A DNA stretch of 64,000 bases from Microcella sp. (GTDB lineage: Bacteria; Actinomycetota; Actinomycetes; Actinomycetales; Microbacteriaceae), in contig NZ_JAHHDS010000003.1 in the NCBI RefSeq assembly GCF_019739195.1, forward strand, positions 2,294,001-2,358,000, read 5' to 3'. Each line of letters opens with the position of its first letter. The first letter of the stretch is position 1. Positions 48,680 through 58,212 of this stretch are shown here, in pieces. The position numbers and the translations under genes are program-made. The notes under the pieces were generated by a model. It searched no databases. It was not told the DNA's origin and worked only from the letters and a program-made list of their open reading frames with translations.

Positions 48680-49729
48680 ATGGCCCCGCCCGCAGCGACG
48701 CTCCCCGGCGTCAGCTACGTCATGCCCGTGTACAACGAGTCCGCCTACATCGACGATGCCATCGACAGCGTGCTCGCGCAGCAGTACGAGGGAGAGCGTG
48801 AACTCGTCGTGGTGCTCGGCCCCTCGACCGACGGCACGACTGAGCTCGTCACCGCGCGGGCCGAGGCCGACCCCCGCATCCGCGTCGTGACGAATGACGC
48901 CCTGTCGATTCCGCTGAGCCTCAATCTGGGCATCCGCGCTGCGACTCACGATGTGATCGTTCGGGTGGATGCTCACACCGAGCTGACCGCCGACTACACC
49001 ACCCTCGGGGTGGCGACCCTGCAGCGCACCCGCGCCGCGAGCGTCGGCGGCCTCATGGTCGCGACCGGCCGCGGGCGACTGCAGTCGGCGGTGGCGCGCG
49101 CCTACAACAGCAGGCTCGGGCTCGGGGGCGGCGCGTACCACGGAGGAGCATCCGAAGGCCCCGCCGAGAGCGCGTATCTCGGCATCATGCGGCGCGAGCA
49201 CCTGCTGGCAGTCGGCCTCTACGACGAGGGCCTCAACCGCGGAGAAGACTGGGAGCTCAACCTGCGCCTGCGCGAAGCCGGCCACCTGGTCTGGCTCGAC
49301 CCTGCGCTGCGTGTCACCTACTGGCCGCGCGACACCTGGGGCAAGCTCGCACGTCAGTTCACGGCGACGGGCATTTGGCGCGGCGAGCTCGTGCGGCGTC
49401 TCGGCGGCCGCAACTCGTTGCGCTACTTCGCGCCGCCTGCGCTCGTGCTCGCGAGCGCCCTGAGCCTCGTGCTGCTCGTGCTCGAGCTGACCGGCGTCAT
49501 CACGGGGCTCGCGGCCTGGCTGCTGTCGGTGGTCTACCTCGGGCCGGTGCTCTACGCGGCGCTGCTGATCTCGCTGCTGTTCGTGCGGTCGAGCGGCGAG
49601 GCGCTCGCCGACCGGGCGACGTTCGCGCGGGTGATCGCCGTCATGCACTTCAGCTGGGGCGCCGGCTTTCTGCGCGGAGTGCTGCTCGGCGCACGTGACG
49701 CCGTCGACCGCTCGCGCATCGAGTCGTAG
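48680..49729 (+). CDS. GT2 glycosyltransferase, ExoA-like
   Basis: Membrane glycosyltransferase of 349 residues: VMPVYNESAYIDDAIDSVL, the acidic VRVDAHTEL (DxD-like) and NRGEDWELNLRLREAG, then three C-terminal helices. Resembles ExoA of succinoglycan synthesis. TAGCCT lies 8-14 nt before the ATG, so the mRNA may be leaderless. It is the first gene of the envelope-polymer locus that continues through the CDP-glycerol transferases. Confidence 0.9.
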   Translation: MAPPAATLPGVSYVMPVYNESAYIDDAIDSVLAQQYEGERELVVVLGPSTDGTTELVTARAEADPRIRVVTNDALSIPLSLNLGIRAATHDVIVRVDAHTELTADYTTLGVATLQRTRAASVGGLMVATGRGRLQSAVARAYNSRLGLGGGAYHGGASEGPAESAYLGIMRREHLLAVGLYDEGLNRGEDWELNLRLREAGHLVWLDPALRVTYWPRDTWGKLARQFTATGIWRGELVRRLGGRNSLRYFAPPALVLASALSLVLLVLELTGVITGLAAWLLSVVYLGPVLYAALLISLLFVRSSGEALADRATFARVIAVMHFSWGAGFLRGVLLGARDAVDRSRIES

Positions 49730-49768
49730 CGGGCTTGGTCGCGGCGGGCAGGGTCGTAGCGGGTCGGC

Positions 49769-52603
49769 TCAACCCGGTGCGAGCATCCCGCTCTCGAGAA
49801 TGCGGGCGACCACGCGTTCGGCCGCGTGTGCGTCATCGAGGCTGTTGAAGCGCTGCCGCCAGGCGAGCAGAGCAGCGGATGTTGCGCCCTCGCCGCCCGC
49901 CTCGGCCAGCCGCGCGAGCTCGCGCAGAAGTGCCTCACGGCTCTCGGTGACCGTCACGGGCGCCTCGTCAAGCAGGTCGAAGTAGAAGCCTCGCAGCTCG
50001 CGCTCGTAGTGCGCGCGGTCGGGCGCGAAGAGCACCAGCGGAATGTCGGTCGCGGTGATGTCGAACATGAGCGAGCTGTAGTCGGTGATGACGATGTCGG
50101 CCGCGAGCAGCAGGTCGGCCATGTCGGGGTAGGTCGTGACGTCGATGAGCCCGGGGGCGTCGAGGTTGCGGCCGTGACGCAGGGTACGGCTGTGGCCGCG
50201 CACGAGCACGACGTGCTCGCCGGGCAGCTCGGCGAGAGCTGCAGGCAGGCTCGGCAGGTCGAGGTAGTCGACGATCTCGGTCGCGTCATCGCGCCAGGTC
50301 GGGGCGTAGAGCACCGCGCGCTGGTCGGGGCGCAAGCCGAGGCGGGCGCGCACCGCTGCGCGCACTGTGGGGTCGGTGCCGACGAGCATGTCGTTGCGCG
50401 GGTAGCCCTCGACCCAGACCGGACCGCGAAAAGCGTAGGCGCGCTGCAAAATTTCGGCGGCGTAGTCGTTCTGCGCCAGAAGCACGTTCCAGCGGCTGCT
50501 CTCGCGCCGCACGGCAATGCGCGTGCGCAGGCCCACGCCATCACGGTCGAGCGCGAGACGCTTGAGCATCGTGCCGTGCCACGTCTGCAGCACGGTCTGG
50601 TGGGGGCGGGGCATCCACCGTTTGCGTAGCCAGTCATTGACGACCAGCAGCCGGGCGTCCGCACGCACGCGCCACCACTCGGTTGAGCCCTCGACGATCG
50701 CGATCGCCCCCTCGGGCACCGCGATCGAGCGGTCGACGACCGACCAGTACCGCGTCACGTCGGGCCGCACGCGGGCGAGCTCGCGGTCGATCGCGAGCGG
50801 GTTGCACGCCACGGTCTGGCTGTAGAAGCTCTCGAAGAACACCGCGTTCTGCGCATTCGCGGCGCGCGCGCGGTACTGCTTCTCGAGGCGCTTCTGGGCG
50901 GATGCTCCGCGCTCGTCATCGGCGAGCGGGGCCGCGACGCGCAGCACGAGGGTTCCGGCGTCGGCTCGCAGCTCGACGCGCATCAGGTCGCCGCGCACCT
51001 CGAGGGCCGGTGCCGCCGTCACGACCGCGCGGGCCGTCGCGTGCACGGCACCCTCGAACCGGGTTTCGAGCCGGTAGTCGCCGCTCGGCGGCGCAAGGCG
51101 GCCGCTGCCCCACCGCTCGCCGACGAGCGAAAACGTTGCCGTGTACGAGTCGCCCTGCTGGTCGATCTCACCGGCGATCGTGCTGCGTGCACCGACGAGC
51201 GCGAGCCTCAACAGTGTGCCCTCTGCGCGGCCCGCGACGCGCACACTGCTGACCCCCGCGCTGTCGTCACTCACCTTCGCTTCCTCCACGACGATGCGAC
51301 GCGAACTGATGACAGCGCGGGCAGACGGGTCAGCGGAGGGCGCGGGTTCGCCGAGCAGGTGCAGCACGGCAGCGTGCACGCGCTCAGTCGCTCGACCGTC
51401 GAGATGGTCGACGACCTCGTCGCGCAGCCACGCGGCGTGCGAGAGCGCGGCCTCGCGGGCCGGGCCGTCGAGCACAGCGTCGAGCCGCTGCAGTGTTTCG
51501 GCCCACGTCGTCGTGGGCTCGCCGCCGGCGAACTCGCGGTAGGGCTGGTACAGCCCGCGGGTTGCAAGATAGGTCGCCAGGTCAGGAGCGAAGAAGACGC
51601 TCGGCACCCCGGCGATGGAGGCGTCGAAGGCGATCGAGCTGTAGTCGGTGACGAGCACATCGAGCGCTGGTAGCGCCGGGGTCACGTCGGTGAGCACATC
51701 GCGGCCGAGCAGCCGGATGCGCGGGGAGCCCGCGGCGCCCTCCGCATACGAGCCCGCGCCGAGCGGGTGCGAGCGAATCAGCAGCGTCGACCCCGTGCGG
51801 TCTGCCCAAGCGGCGATCGACCGCCACTCGTCTGCGGACGGGATCGCTGCATCCACCGCCCCATCGCGCCAGGTGGGGGCGTAGAGGGCGACCGGTCCGT
51901 CGTCGGGCAGGGCCGTATTGCCTGCCGCGACGAGCGAGGCCGAGACGAGCTCGCGTGCCGTGTCGCGCCGCGCCGCGGGCGTGCCCGCGAGCAGCACGTC
52001 GTCGCGCGGGTCTCCGGTGACGATCACGCGCGACGCGGGCAGGGCGAACGCCGAGCGGATGCGCGCCGCCACGAGCTCAGACGCCACCGGGAACAGCGCG
52101 ATCTGCGCCGCCGCCCGCCGGTAGAGCCCCGTCATGAGGCGGCCGACCCCCGGCAGCGAACCGATGAGGGGCAATCGCAGCGTGGCTCCCGTGTCGAGGT
52201 GAAGGCGCTTGAGCGGGATGCCATGCCAGAGCTGCACGACGCGGGCCCCGCTCGTGCCGAAGCGGTTGACGTCGCCGAACCCGTGCGTCACGACCACGAC
52301 GCTCGCGCGCAGCGTCGCCCACAGGCCACGCGGCCCGCGCTTGGGCAGAGCCCGCATGCCGCGCGCCCGCGCCTCGGCGAGCTCGGCGTCACTCGAGGCG
52401 AGCCACGTCAGGTGCCGCGCGGGGTCGACCTCGCGTGCGTGGTCGTGCAGCGCGAGCGCGCCCTCGCCCAACCCGATGCCCGACGCGAACACCCAGCGGC
52501 GGGGGCTGCGCGGCACGAGCACGGCAACGAGCGCCCCGAGCGCATAGAGCGGGGCGCGAGCGAGTACGCGCGCGTTGCCGGCGCTGAACGTGAAGCGGGC
52601 CAT
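49769..52603 (-). CDS. tandem CDP-glycerol glycerophosphotransferase (TagF-like, two domains)
   Basis: Protein of 944 residues with two TagB/TagF-type domains. The first carries VVQLWHGIPLKRL and VTDYSSIAFDASI; the second carries LQTWHGTMLKRL and ITDYSSLMFDITA, with a linker of about 130 residues. Such enzymes transfer glycerol-phosphate from CDP-glycerol to build teichoic-acid-like chains at the inner membrane face. ATG 52603 is chosen: CAGAAT on the minus strand is 9 nt upstream. It is divergent from a single-domain relative; their promoters share a symmetric repeat (52631-52705). Confidence 0.9.
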   Translation of the reverse strand: MARFTFSAGNARVLARAPLYALGALVAVLVPRSPRRWVFASGIGLGEGALALHDHAREVDPARHLTWLASSDAELAEARARGMRALPKRGPRGLWATLRASVVVVTHGFGDVNRFGTSGARVVQLWHGIPLKRLHLDTGATLRLPLIGSLPGVGRLMTGLYRRAAAQIALFPVASELVAARIRSAFALPASRVIVTGDPRDDVLLAGTPAARRDTARELVSASLVAAGNTALPDDGPVALYAPTWRDGAVDAAIPSADEWRSIAAWADRTGSTLLIRSHPLGAGSYAEGAAGSPRIRLLGRDVLTDVTPALPALDVLVTDYSSIAFDASIAGVPSVFFAPDLATYLATRGLYQPYREFAGGEPTTTWAETLQRLDAVLDGPAREAALSHAAWLRDEVVDHLDGRATERVHAAVLHLLGEPAPSADPSARAVISSRRIVVEEAKVSDDSAGVSSVRVAGRAEGTLLRLALVGARSTIAGEIDQQGDSYTATFSLVGERWGSGRLAPPSGDYRLETRFEGAVHATARAVVTAAPALEVRGDLMRVELRADAGTLVLRVAAPLADDERGASAQKRLEKQYRARAANAQNAVFFESFYSQTVACNPLAIDRELARVRPDVTRYWSVVDRSIAVPEGAIAIVEGSTEWWRVRADARLLVVNDWLRKRWMPRPHQTVLQTWHGTMLKRLALDRDGVGLRTRIAVRRESSRWNVLLAQNDYAAEILQRAYAFRGPVWVEGYPRNDMLVGTDPTVRAAVRARLGLRPDQRAVLYAPTWRDDATEIVDYLDLPSLPAALAELPGEHVVLVRGHSRTLRHGRNLDAPGLIDVTTYPDMADLLLAADIVITDYSSLMFDITATDIPLVLFAPDRAHYERELRGFYFDLLDEAPVTVTESREALLRELARLAEAGGEGATSAALLAWRQRFNSLDDAHAAERVVARILESGMLAPG

Positions 52604-52630
52604 CGCGCCCGATTCTGTCACGCCGTCGTC

Positions 52631-52705
52631 GTTCGCAACTCAGGCTGAGAGGCCGAATCGAGCGAATAGTCGGGCACATCGGGCCGCTGAGCCTGAATTG
52701 CGAAC
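52631..52705. promoter_or_regulatory. inverted repeat in divergent promoter of CDP-glycerol transferases
   Basis: 19-nt arms GTTCGCAACTCAGGCTGAG (52631-52649) and its counterpart 52687-52705 match at 17 positions, with a 37-bp spacer. TTGCGA in each arm is in the place of a -35 box for the respective gene, so one factor could control both. Confidence 0.55.
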
Positions 52706-52762
52706 AAGTGGGTAACGGTGTGGCCGAATGGTCGGGCGCCTGCGGGGCCCGCTGGGAGAATC

Positions 52763-54067
52763 GTGAGCGTGAAGATCGTGGGGCAGTTCAAGACCGCGCG
52801 CCGTATCGTGCGCAACTTGCTGCGCTCGCGCCGCAATCGCAACGAGCTCGCGAAGCGCCTCGAGCGCGAGACGCCTCCGGCCCCCGGCTCGATCGAGATC
52901 GCCGTCTACTTCGCCGACACCCGCGTGAACCTCTACCAGATTCGCCAGTGGTACGCGCCGCTCGCCGAGCTCGCGCGCGAGCATCCGGTCGCCATCATCA
53001 GCCGCAGCCCGGGCACCATGATGACGCTGCTCGACGAGGCCCCCGTGCCCGTCGTCTACCTGCGCAAGGTGACCGACCTCGAGACGTTCGTCGCCCAGCA
53101 GCCGCTGCGTATCGTGTTTTACGTCAATCAGAACACCAAGAACTTTCAGATGTTCCGCTACGGCCGCATGTGGCACGTGTTCATCAACCACGGCGAGTCA
53201 GACAAGATGTACATGACCACGAATCAGTACAAGGCCTACGACTACGCGTTCATCGCGGGCGAGGCCGCGCGCGAGCGGCTCGAGCGCAAGCTGTGGTCGT
53301 ACGACCTCGACCGGCACACGCTGCAGATCGGTCGCCCCCAGGCCGACCACTTCGCGGGCGACACCCCTTACACGCCCGACGACCGCACCGTCGTGCTCTA
53401 TGCACCCACCTGGGAGGGCGACCGGCCGTCGGCAGCGTACGGCTCGATCGCGAGCCACGGTATGACGCTGGTGGATGCTCTGCTCGCGACCGGCCGCCAC
53501 CGCGTGATCTACCGGCCGCACCCGCGTAGCGGGGTCGTCGATTCTGCCTACGGCCAGGCCAACCGGCGCATCATCGAGGCCCTGGAGCGCGCCAACGCCG
53601 CCGACCCCTCGGCCCAGCACGTGCACGACACCGGCTCGGCGCTCGGCTGGCAGCTCGCCGCCGCCGACGTCGCCATCACCGACATCTCGGCGATGGTCTA
53701 CGACCGGCTCGCGACGGGCAAACCGATCATTGTCGCCCGGCCCGCATCACCCGAGGCCGAGATCGACGAGTCGGGCTACTTGAGTGCGTGCGAGTGGCTC
53801 ACCGCCGACGAGGCGGCCGCCGTCGTGCCCGCGGTCGACCGGGTGCTCACGAGCACCGAGGCGCACGAGGCCCTCACGCACTGGGTGCAGCGCTACTTCG
53901 GCGACACGACGCCCGGCGCGGCGACGGCGCGCTTCCACGCCGCCGTCGACACGCTCTACGCCGAGTGGGACCGGGTGGCGGCAATGCACGCCCTCGACCC
54001 GGTCACGTCGGAGTCGAGCCCTTTCGACGCAGACGACGACGAAGACGAGGCTCCTTCGGAGGACTGA
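52763..54067 (+). CDS. CDP-glycerol glycerophosphotransferase family protein
   Basis: Protein of 434 residues with one TagB/F-type domain: VFINHGESDKMY in place of WHGxPLK, VLYAPTWEGDR, IYRPHP and ITDISAMVYDRLATGKP. The first motif differs from that of the tandem enzyme, so its acceptor may differ (for example a priming step). GTG 52763 has GGGAG close upstream; GTG 52769 is an alternative. The C-terminus is very acidic. It overlaps the convergent membrane-helix gene by 65 bp. Confidence 0.88.
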   Translation: MSVKIVGQFKTARRIVRNLLRSRRNRNELAKRLERETPPAPGSIEIAVYFADTRVNLYQIRQWYAPLAELAREHPVAIISRSPGTMMTLLDEAPVPVVYLRKVTDLETFVAQQPLRIVFYVNQNTKNFQMFRYGRMWHVFINHGESDKMYMTTNQYKAYDYAFIAGEAARERLERKLWSYDLDRHTLQIGRPQADHFAGDTPYTPDDRTVVLYAPTWEGDRPSAAYGSIASHGMTLVDALLATGRHRVIYRPHPRSGVVDSAYGQANRRIIEALERANAADPSAQHVHDTGSALGWQLAAADVAITDISAMVYDRLATGKPIIVARPASPEAEIDESGYLSACEWLTADEAAAVVPAVDRVLTSTEAHEALTHWVQRYFGDTTPGAATARFHAAVDTLYAEWDRVAAMHALDPVTSESSPFDADDDEDEAPSED

Positions 54068-54785
54068 GCTGCTCGAGCTCGGCCGGCCACCACGCGGGAG
54101 CGGGGCCGAAGGCCTGCTGCGCCGCCCGCACGACCTTGCCGCCGATGATGCGGTTGCCCGCGCCGCCGATGATCGCTCCGATGCCGAAGGGGATCAAGCG
54201 GCCGACCATGCTGCCGCCCTGCTGCAGCGCCATGCGCTTGGCGAGCTCATCGCGCAGTCTCTTGTTGAGCATGCCGACGAGCGCCTTGGGCATGCCCGCG
54301 GTGATTGATTCACCCCAGTACTGCGTTCGGTCGGGGCCGACGCCGGTCGCCTGCCCGACGAACTGCTGCACAAGGTCTTTGCCCGGCCCGCCCAGCATGA
54401 GCGCCATGACGAGATTGTGGGCGCGTTCTTCGTCGTCGACGACGATGCCGTGAATCTCGGCGACCGACTGCGCGAAGAGGGCGGTCATCTCGAAGAACGC
54501 CACCGTCTCGACGCCGATCACGGTGATGCCGATCGCGGTGCCGACGCCCGGAATCAGCGTGGCCGCACCACTGCCGGCACCCGTGAGCGTGATCGAGTTC
54601 AAGAAGCGGCGCTCGAGAATGCGCACGACCTGCTCGGGCGTTGCCGCGGGGTACTGCCGCCGAATGGAGCGGATGTGCAGCAGCACCGCTGGCCGTTGCG
54701 CCGACATCGCGGCACGCAGGCCGCGGATGAGCATCGGGTCGACCGGGGGAGTGGCCGGCGTGATCGCCGTGGAGTCGTCAGTCAT
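54003..54785 (-). CDS. EcsC/DUF697-like helical protein
   Basis: Protein of 260 residues. A central hydrophobic pair, LTGAGSGAATLIPGVGTAIGITVIGVETVAFF, and a second glycine-rich segment, LIPFGIGAIIGGAGNRIIGG, resemble EcsC or DUF697 proteins that insert in membranes. The ATG at 54785 overlaps the ABC-ATPase stop (TGATG), so it belongs to that operon. The last 65 bp overlap the convergent transferase gene. Function unknown. Confidence 0.7.
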   Translation of the reverse strand: MTDDSTAITPATPPVDPMLIRGLRAAMSAQRPAVLLHIRSIRRQYPAATPEQVVRILERRFLNSITLTGAGSGAATLIPGVGTAIGITVIGVETVAFFEMTALFAQSVAEIHGIVVDDEERAHNLVMALMLGGPGKDLVQQFVGQATGVGPDRTQYWGESITAGMPKALVGMLNKRLRDELAKRMALQQGGSMVGRLIPFGIGAIIGGAGNRIIGGKVVRAAQQAFGPAPAWWPAELEQLSPPKEPRLRRRLRRKGSTPT

Positions 54786-55564
54786 CACGCACCGTCGCCG
54801 TGCTCGCGGTTGTACGCGGCGAGCACCTCGGCGATCGGAGCGTCGAGCTTCAGCGCGCCGCCGTCGAGGTAGAGGCCCCGCGTGCAGAAGCGCTTGAGAT
54901 CGCGCTCGTTGTGCGAGACGAAGAACAACGTGCGGCCGCCGGCCAGCAACTCGTCGATGCGGCGGTAGCACTTGTCGCGAAAGGGCTTGTCGCCCACCGC
55001 GAGCACCTCGTCGACCAGCAGAATCGGCTCTTCAAGGCGCGAGATCACCGAGAACGCCAGCCGCACCTTCATGCCGCTCGACAGGTGCTTGTAGGGCGTC
55101 TGCGTGAAGTCGCGCAGCTCGGCGAAGTCGATGATCTCGTCGTAGCGCGCGTCGATCTCGCGCTTCGACATGCCGTGCAGACCCGCGGTGAGGTAGAGGT
55201 TCTCGTGCACGGTGAGGTCGTCGACGAAGCCGCCCGTGATCTCGATGAGCGGGGCGACGCCGCCGTTCACCTCGACGGCGCCCTCGTCGGGCAGCATGAC
55301 GCCGGCGACGAGCTTGAGCAGCGTCGACTTGCCTTGACCGTTGCGGCCCACGACCCCGATCGCTTCGCCCGCACGCACCTCGACATCGATGCCGCGCAGG
55401 GCCCAGAACTCATCGGGACGCGACCTGCGGTTGCGGCCGGCGAAGAGGTCTTTGAACGAGCGGCGCCCGCGCCGATTGCGGCGAAAACGGATGCCCGCAC
55501 CGCGCACGCGAATCACCACGTCATCGTGCGCGGGCCGGGCGGCTGCCGTCTGCTCCGAGCTCAT
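54785..55564 (-). CDS. ABC exporter ATPase, TagH-like
   Basis: ATP-binding subunit of 259 residues for export of a lipid-linked polymer: Walker A VVGRNGQGKSTLLKL, signature LSSGMKVRLAFS, Walker B ILLVDEVLAVGD and switch VSHNE. The EITGGF insert after the Q region is typical of TagH/Wzt-type ATPases; no C-terminal substrate domain follows. The ATG at 55564 has GGAGG and overlaps the permease stop (TGATG). Confidence 0.93.
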   Translation of the reverse strand: MSSEQTAAARPAHDDVVIRVRGAGIRFRRNRRGRRSFKDLFAGRNRRSRPDEFWALRGIDVEVRAGEAIGVVGRNGQGKSTLLKLVAGVMLPDEGAVEVNGGVAPLIEITGGFVDDLTVHENLYLTAGLHGMSKREIDARYDEIIDFAELRDFTQTPYKHLSSGMKVRLAFSVISRLEEPILLVDEVLAVGDKPFRDKCYRRIDELLAGGRTLFFVSHNERDLKRFCTRGLYLDGGALKLDAPIAEVLAAYNREHGDGA

Positions 55565-56361
55565 CAGACCTCCTTCAGCACGGCGCTGATCATGCGACGG
55601 AAGACGAGCACGCCGACACCGAAGATGAGCAGGCTCATGGCGGCGGAGATGATCACCGGGAGAGCATCCACCTGACCGGGAAAGAAGCTGGCCCGGTAAA
55701 GCGAGATGATGCCCGCGAGCGGGTTGAAGGCCGCCCAGAGTTCGAGCCCATCGGGCAGGTCGCTGAGCCCGTAGATGATCGGCGATGCGTAGAACAAGAA
55801 CCGCAGAACGAGCTTGACTGCGCGCTCGAGGTCGCGGAAGAACACGACGAGCGGGGCGATGATGAGGCCGAGCCCGACCGTCAGCACAGCCTGCAGCGCG
55901 ATCGCGACCGGCAGCCACAGCACTCCGGCGGTGAGCTGCGCGCCGAAGATCACCGCGAAGATGATGATGACCGGAATCGCGGCGACGAACTCGATGCCCT
56001 TCGAGAGTGCGATGCGCGTCACCCACACGGTGCGAGGAATGCGGGTCGAGCGCACGAGTTTCGCGTCTTTGATGAACGCCCGCGTCATGTCGCCGACGGC
56101 GCCGTTGAACCACATCCACGGCAGTAACCCGGCGATCAGAAAGACGATGTAGGGCGCTTCGCCGATCGTGCGCTCGACGATCTGCGTGAAGACGAACCAG
56201 TAGATGACCGCCATCACGAGCGGGTCGAGCACTGACCAGAAGTAGCCCAACACTGAGGTCGTGTAGCGCACCCGTAGGTCGCGGCTCGTCAGCAGCCAGA
56301 GCGACTGCCGATAGACCTGCGCAGGGCTGCGTGCAGGGCGCGGCGGCGGGGCGGAGGTCAC
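55564..56361 (-). CDS. ABC exporter permease, TagG-like
   Basis: ABC-2 permease of 265 residues with six helices; RDLRVRYTTSVLGYFWSVLDPLVMAVIYWFVF is the classic amphipathic entry helix and first transmembrane region of Wzm/TagG, and LFYASPIIY is conserved in the last part. GTG 56361 is chosen because TAGCGT (minus strand, 56375-56370) lies 8 nt upstream; GTG 56388 is an alternative. With the ATPase it should export the glycerol-phosphate polymer. Confidence 0.9.
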   Translation of the reverse strand: MTSAPPPRPARSPAQVYRQSLWLLTSRDLRVRYTTSVLGYFWSVLDPLVMAVIYWFVFTQIVERTIGEAPYIVFLIAGLLPWMWFNGAVGDMTRAFIKDAKLVRSTRIPRTVWVTRIALSKGIEFVAAIPVIIIFAVIFGAQLTAGVLWLPVAIALQAVLTVGLGLIIAPLVVFFRDLERAVKLVLRFLFYASPIIYGLSDLPDGLELWAAFNPLAGIISLYRASFFPGQVDALPVIISAAMSLLIFGVGVLVFRRMISAVLKEV

Positions 56362-56441
56362 GAACGACAACGCTAGCGGCACGCGCACCGCTTCGCCCGC
56401 GAATCGGGCCTCCTTCAGCGGATGCCCGGCCGAGGCAATCG

Positions 56442-57134
56442 CTAGACGTGCAAGTTCGCGCGCTCGAGGTCTTCGGCGAAGTCAACCTCGACCGCGTAGA
56501 GGTCGCTGATGTCGACTGGCTCAATGCGGATGCCGTCGTGCTCGATGGCGAGTTCGAGGCCGCGCTCGAAGTAGTCTTGGTCGGCGCAGCGGGTCAAGTG
56601 GCGCACGACGGCGGCCTTGTCGCGGCTCGAGATGTAGTTGATGCCGACGGCTTCGCCGAGACCGCCCTTGACCGTCTTCGACAGCGAGGCGATAAAGCCC
56701 TCGGCGTCGACGGTGTACTTGACCTCTTCATCGCTCACGGTGGCGGTGTTGACGCTCACGAACGAGCGGTCGGCGTGCACGAGGCTCGCGACGCGCACGA
56801 GCACCTGCGGGTCGAAGACGACGTCGCCGTTCATCCACAGCACGCCGTGCTTGCCGGTCGCCTTGAGGGCGCGCAGCAGGCTCTTCGAGGTGTTGGTCTG
56901 GTCGTACTGCTCGTTGTAGACATACTCGACCTCGGGGAAGGTGTCGACGATGTGCTCGAGCTTGTAGCCGACGACGGTCGTGATGGTGACGGCCTTGCCG
57001 AACGCAGCAGCGATGTTGTCGTGCTGCTGCTGCATGATGGTGCGACCGTCGCTGAGCTCGGTCAGCGGCTTCGGCAGCTCGCGGCCGAGGCGACTGCCCA
57101 TGCCAGCGGCGAGAATGACAACCTGAGTGGTCAT
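56442..57134 (-). CDS. nucleotidyltransferase (LicC/phosphocholine cytidylyltransferase-like)
   Basis: Protein of 230 residues with the NTP-transferase signature LAAGMGSRLGRELPKPLTEL and the metal motif LWMNGDVVFD. Relatives activate phosphocholine or sugar phosphates with CTP. In this locus it could make the CDP-activated donor for polymer synthesis or decoration; the substrate is unproven. ATG 57134 has AGGAG. It precedes the TagG-like permease with an 80-nt gap. Confidence 0.85.
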   Translation of the reverse strand: MTTQVVILAAGMGSRLGRELPKPLTELSDGRTIMQQQHDNIAAAFGKAVTITTVVGYKLEHIVDTFPEVEYVYNEQYDQTNTSKSLLRALKATGKHGVLWMNGDVVFDPQVLVRVASLVHADRSFVSVNTATVSDEEVKYTVDAEGFIASLSKTVKGGLGEAVGINYISSRDKAAVVRHLTRCADQDYFERGLELAIEHDGIRIEPVDISDLYAVEVDFAEDLERANLHV

Positions 57135-57315
57135 GTGAAGGCTCCTGATGTGTCGTTGCGTGCAAAGAAGAACACATCGTCGTGTCATCGAAGTTTACCG
57201 GCTCGTCAGTCGAATGGCCATGCGCTGTTCACCCATCGTTTCCCAAACGTGATGCGGCACCGCGCGCGGACCCAGAGCGACTCACGGCACGCGCCAGGGT
57301 TGGTAGCGTTGAACC

Positions 57316-58212
57316 GTGGAATCCTCGCCGTCGTCGAATCGCCCGGCCAAGCCCGCTCGACAGACGGCGACCGGGCGGGTGAGCAAGCCGACGGCCCGCC
57401 CCACAGCCAAGAAGCCCCGGGCGAAGCGCCCCGCAGCGACGCCCCCGCCCCCGCCGGTCGTGCTCACGGTCTCGGCGCTCAGCAAGAGCTTCGGTCAGAG
57501 CCGTGCCGTCGACTCCGTCGATCTCGAGGTGCGCAAAGGCTCGATCTTCGGGTTCGTCGGGCCGAACGGAGCGGGCAAGACGACCACGCTGTCGATGATC
57601 ACGGGGCTTCTGCGGCCCGACGCGGGCACGGTGGTCGTCGCGGGCGCCGATGTGTGGCGAGACCCGACCACCGCCAAGCGCTCGATCGGCGTGCTACCTG
57701 ACCGCATGCGCTTGTTCGATCGCCTCACCGGTGCGCAGATACTCTACTACTGCGCAGTGCTGCACGGCCTCGACCGCGAGACGGCGCGCAGCCGCACCGA
57801 CGACCTCGCCGTGGCGCTGGGCCTCGACGGCTCGCTCGATCGCCCGGTGCGCGACTACTCGATCGGCATGGTCAAGAAGGTCTCGCTCGCCGCCGCGCTC
57901 ATCCACTCGCCCGCCGTTCTCGTGCTCGACGAGCCTTTCGAGTCTGTCGACCCCGTCTCGACCGCGCAGGCTGTCGAGCTGCTCAAGCGCTTCGCCGCCG
58001 CGGGCGGCACCGTCGTGCTCTCGAGCCACAACATGAACCTCGTCGAGCGGGTCTGCGACGCGGTGGCCGTCATCGTCGGCGGTCGTATTCTCGCCTCGGG
58101 CACTCTCGACGACGTGCGCGGGGCTCAGAGCCTCGAAGAGCGTTTCGTCGAGCTCGCCGGCGGCCGCGTAGCGGTGGAGGGGCTGGAGTGGTTGACCACG
58201 TTCTCCGACTGA
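57316..58212 (+). CDS. ABC transporter ATPase with long basic N-terminus
   Basis: ATPase of 298 residues: Walker A FVGPNGAGKTTTLSM, signature variant YSIGMVKKVSL, Walker B VLVLDEPFESVDP and VLSSHNM. The first 45 residues are Pro/Lys/Arg/Ala-rich and disordered. GTG 57316 is 7 nt behind TAGCGT, a leaderless start. It overlaps the permease gene by 25 bp. An ABC-2 exporter of unknown substrate. Confidence 0.9.
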   Translation: MESSPSSNRPAKPARQTATGRVSKPTARPTAKKPRAKRPAATPPPPPVVLTVSALSKSFGQSRAVDSVDLEVRKGSIFGFVGPNGAGKTTTLSMITGLLRPDAGTVVVAGADVWRDPTTAKRSIGVLPDRMRLFDRLTGAQILYYCAVLHGLDRETARSRTDDLAVALGLDGSLDRPVRDYSIGMVKKVSLAAALIHSPAVLVLDEPFESVDPVSTAQAVELLKRFAAAGGTVVLSSHNMNLVERVCDAVAVIVGGRILASGTLDDVRGAQSLEERFVELAGGRVAVEGLEWLTTFSD

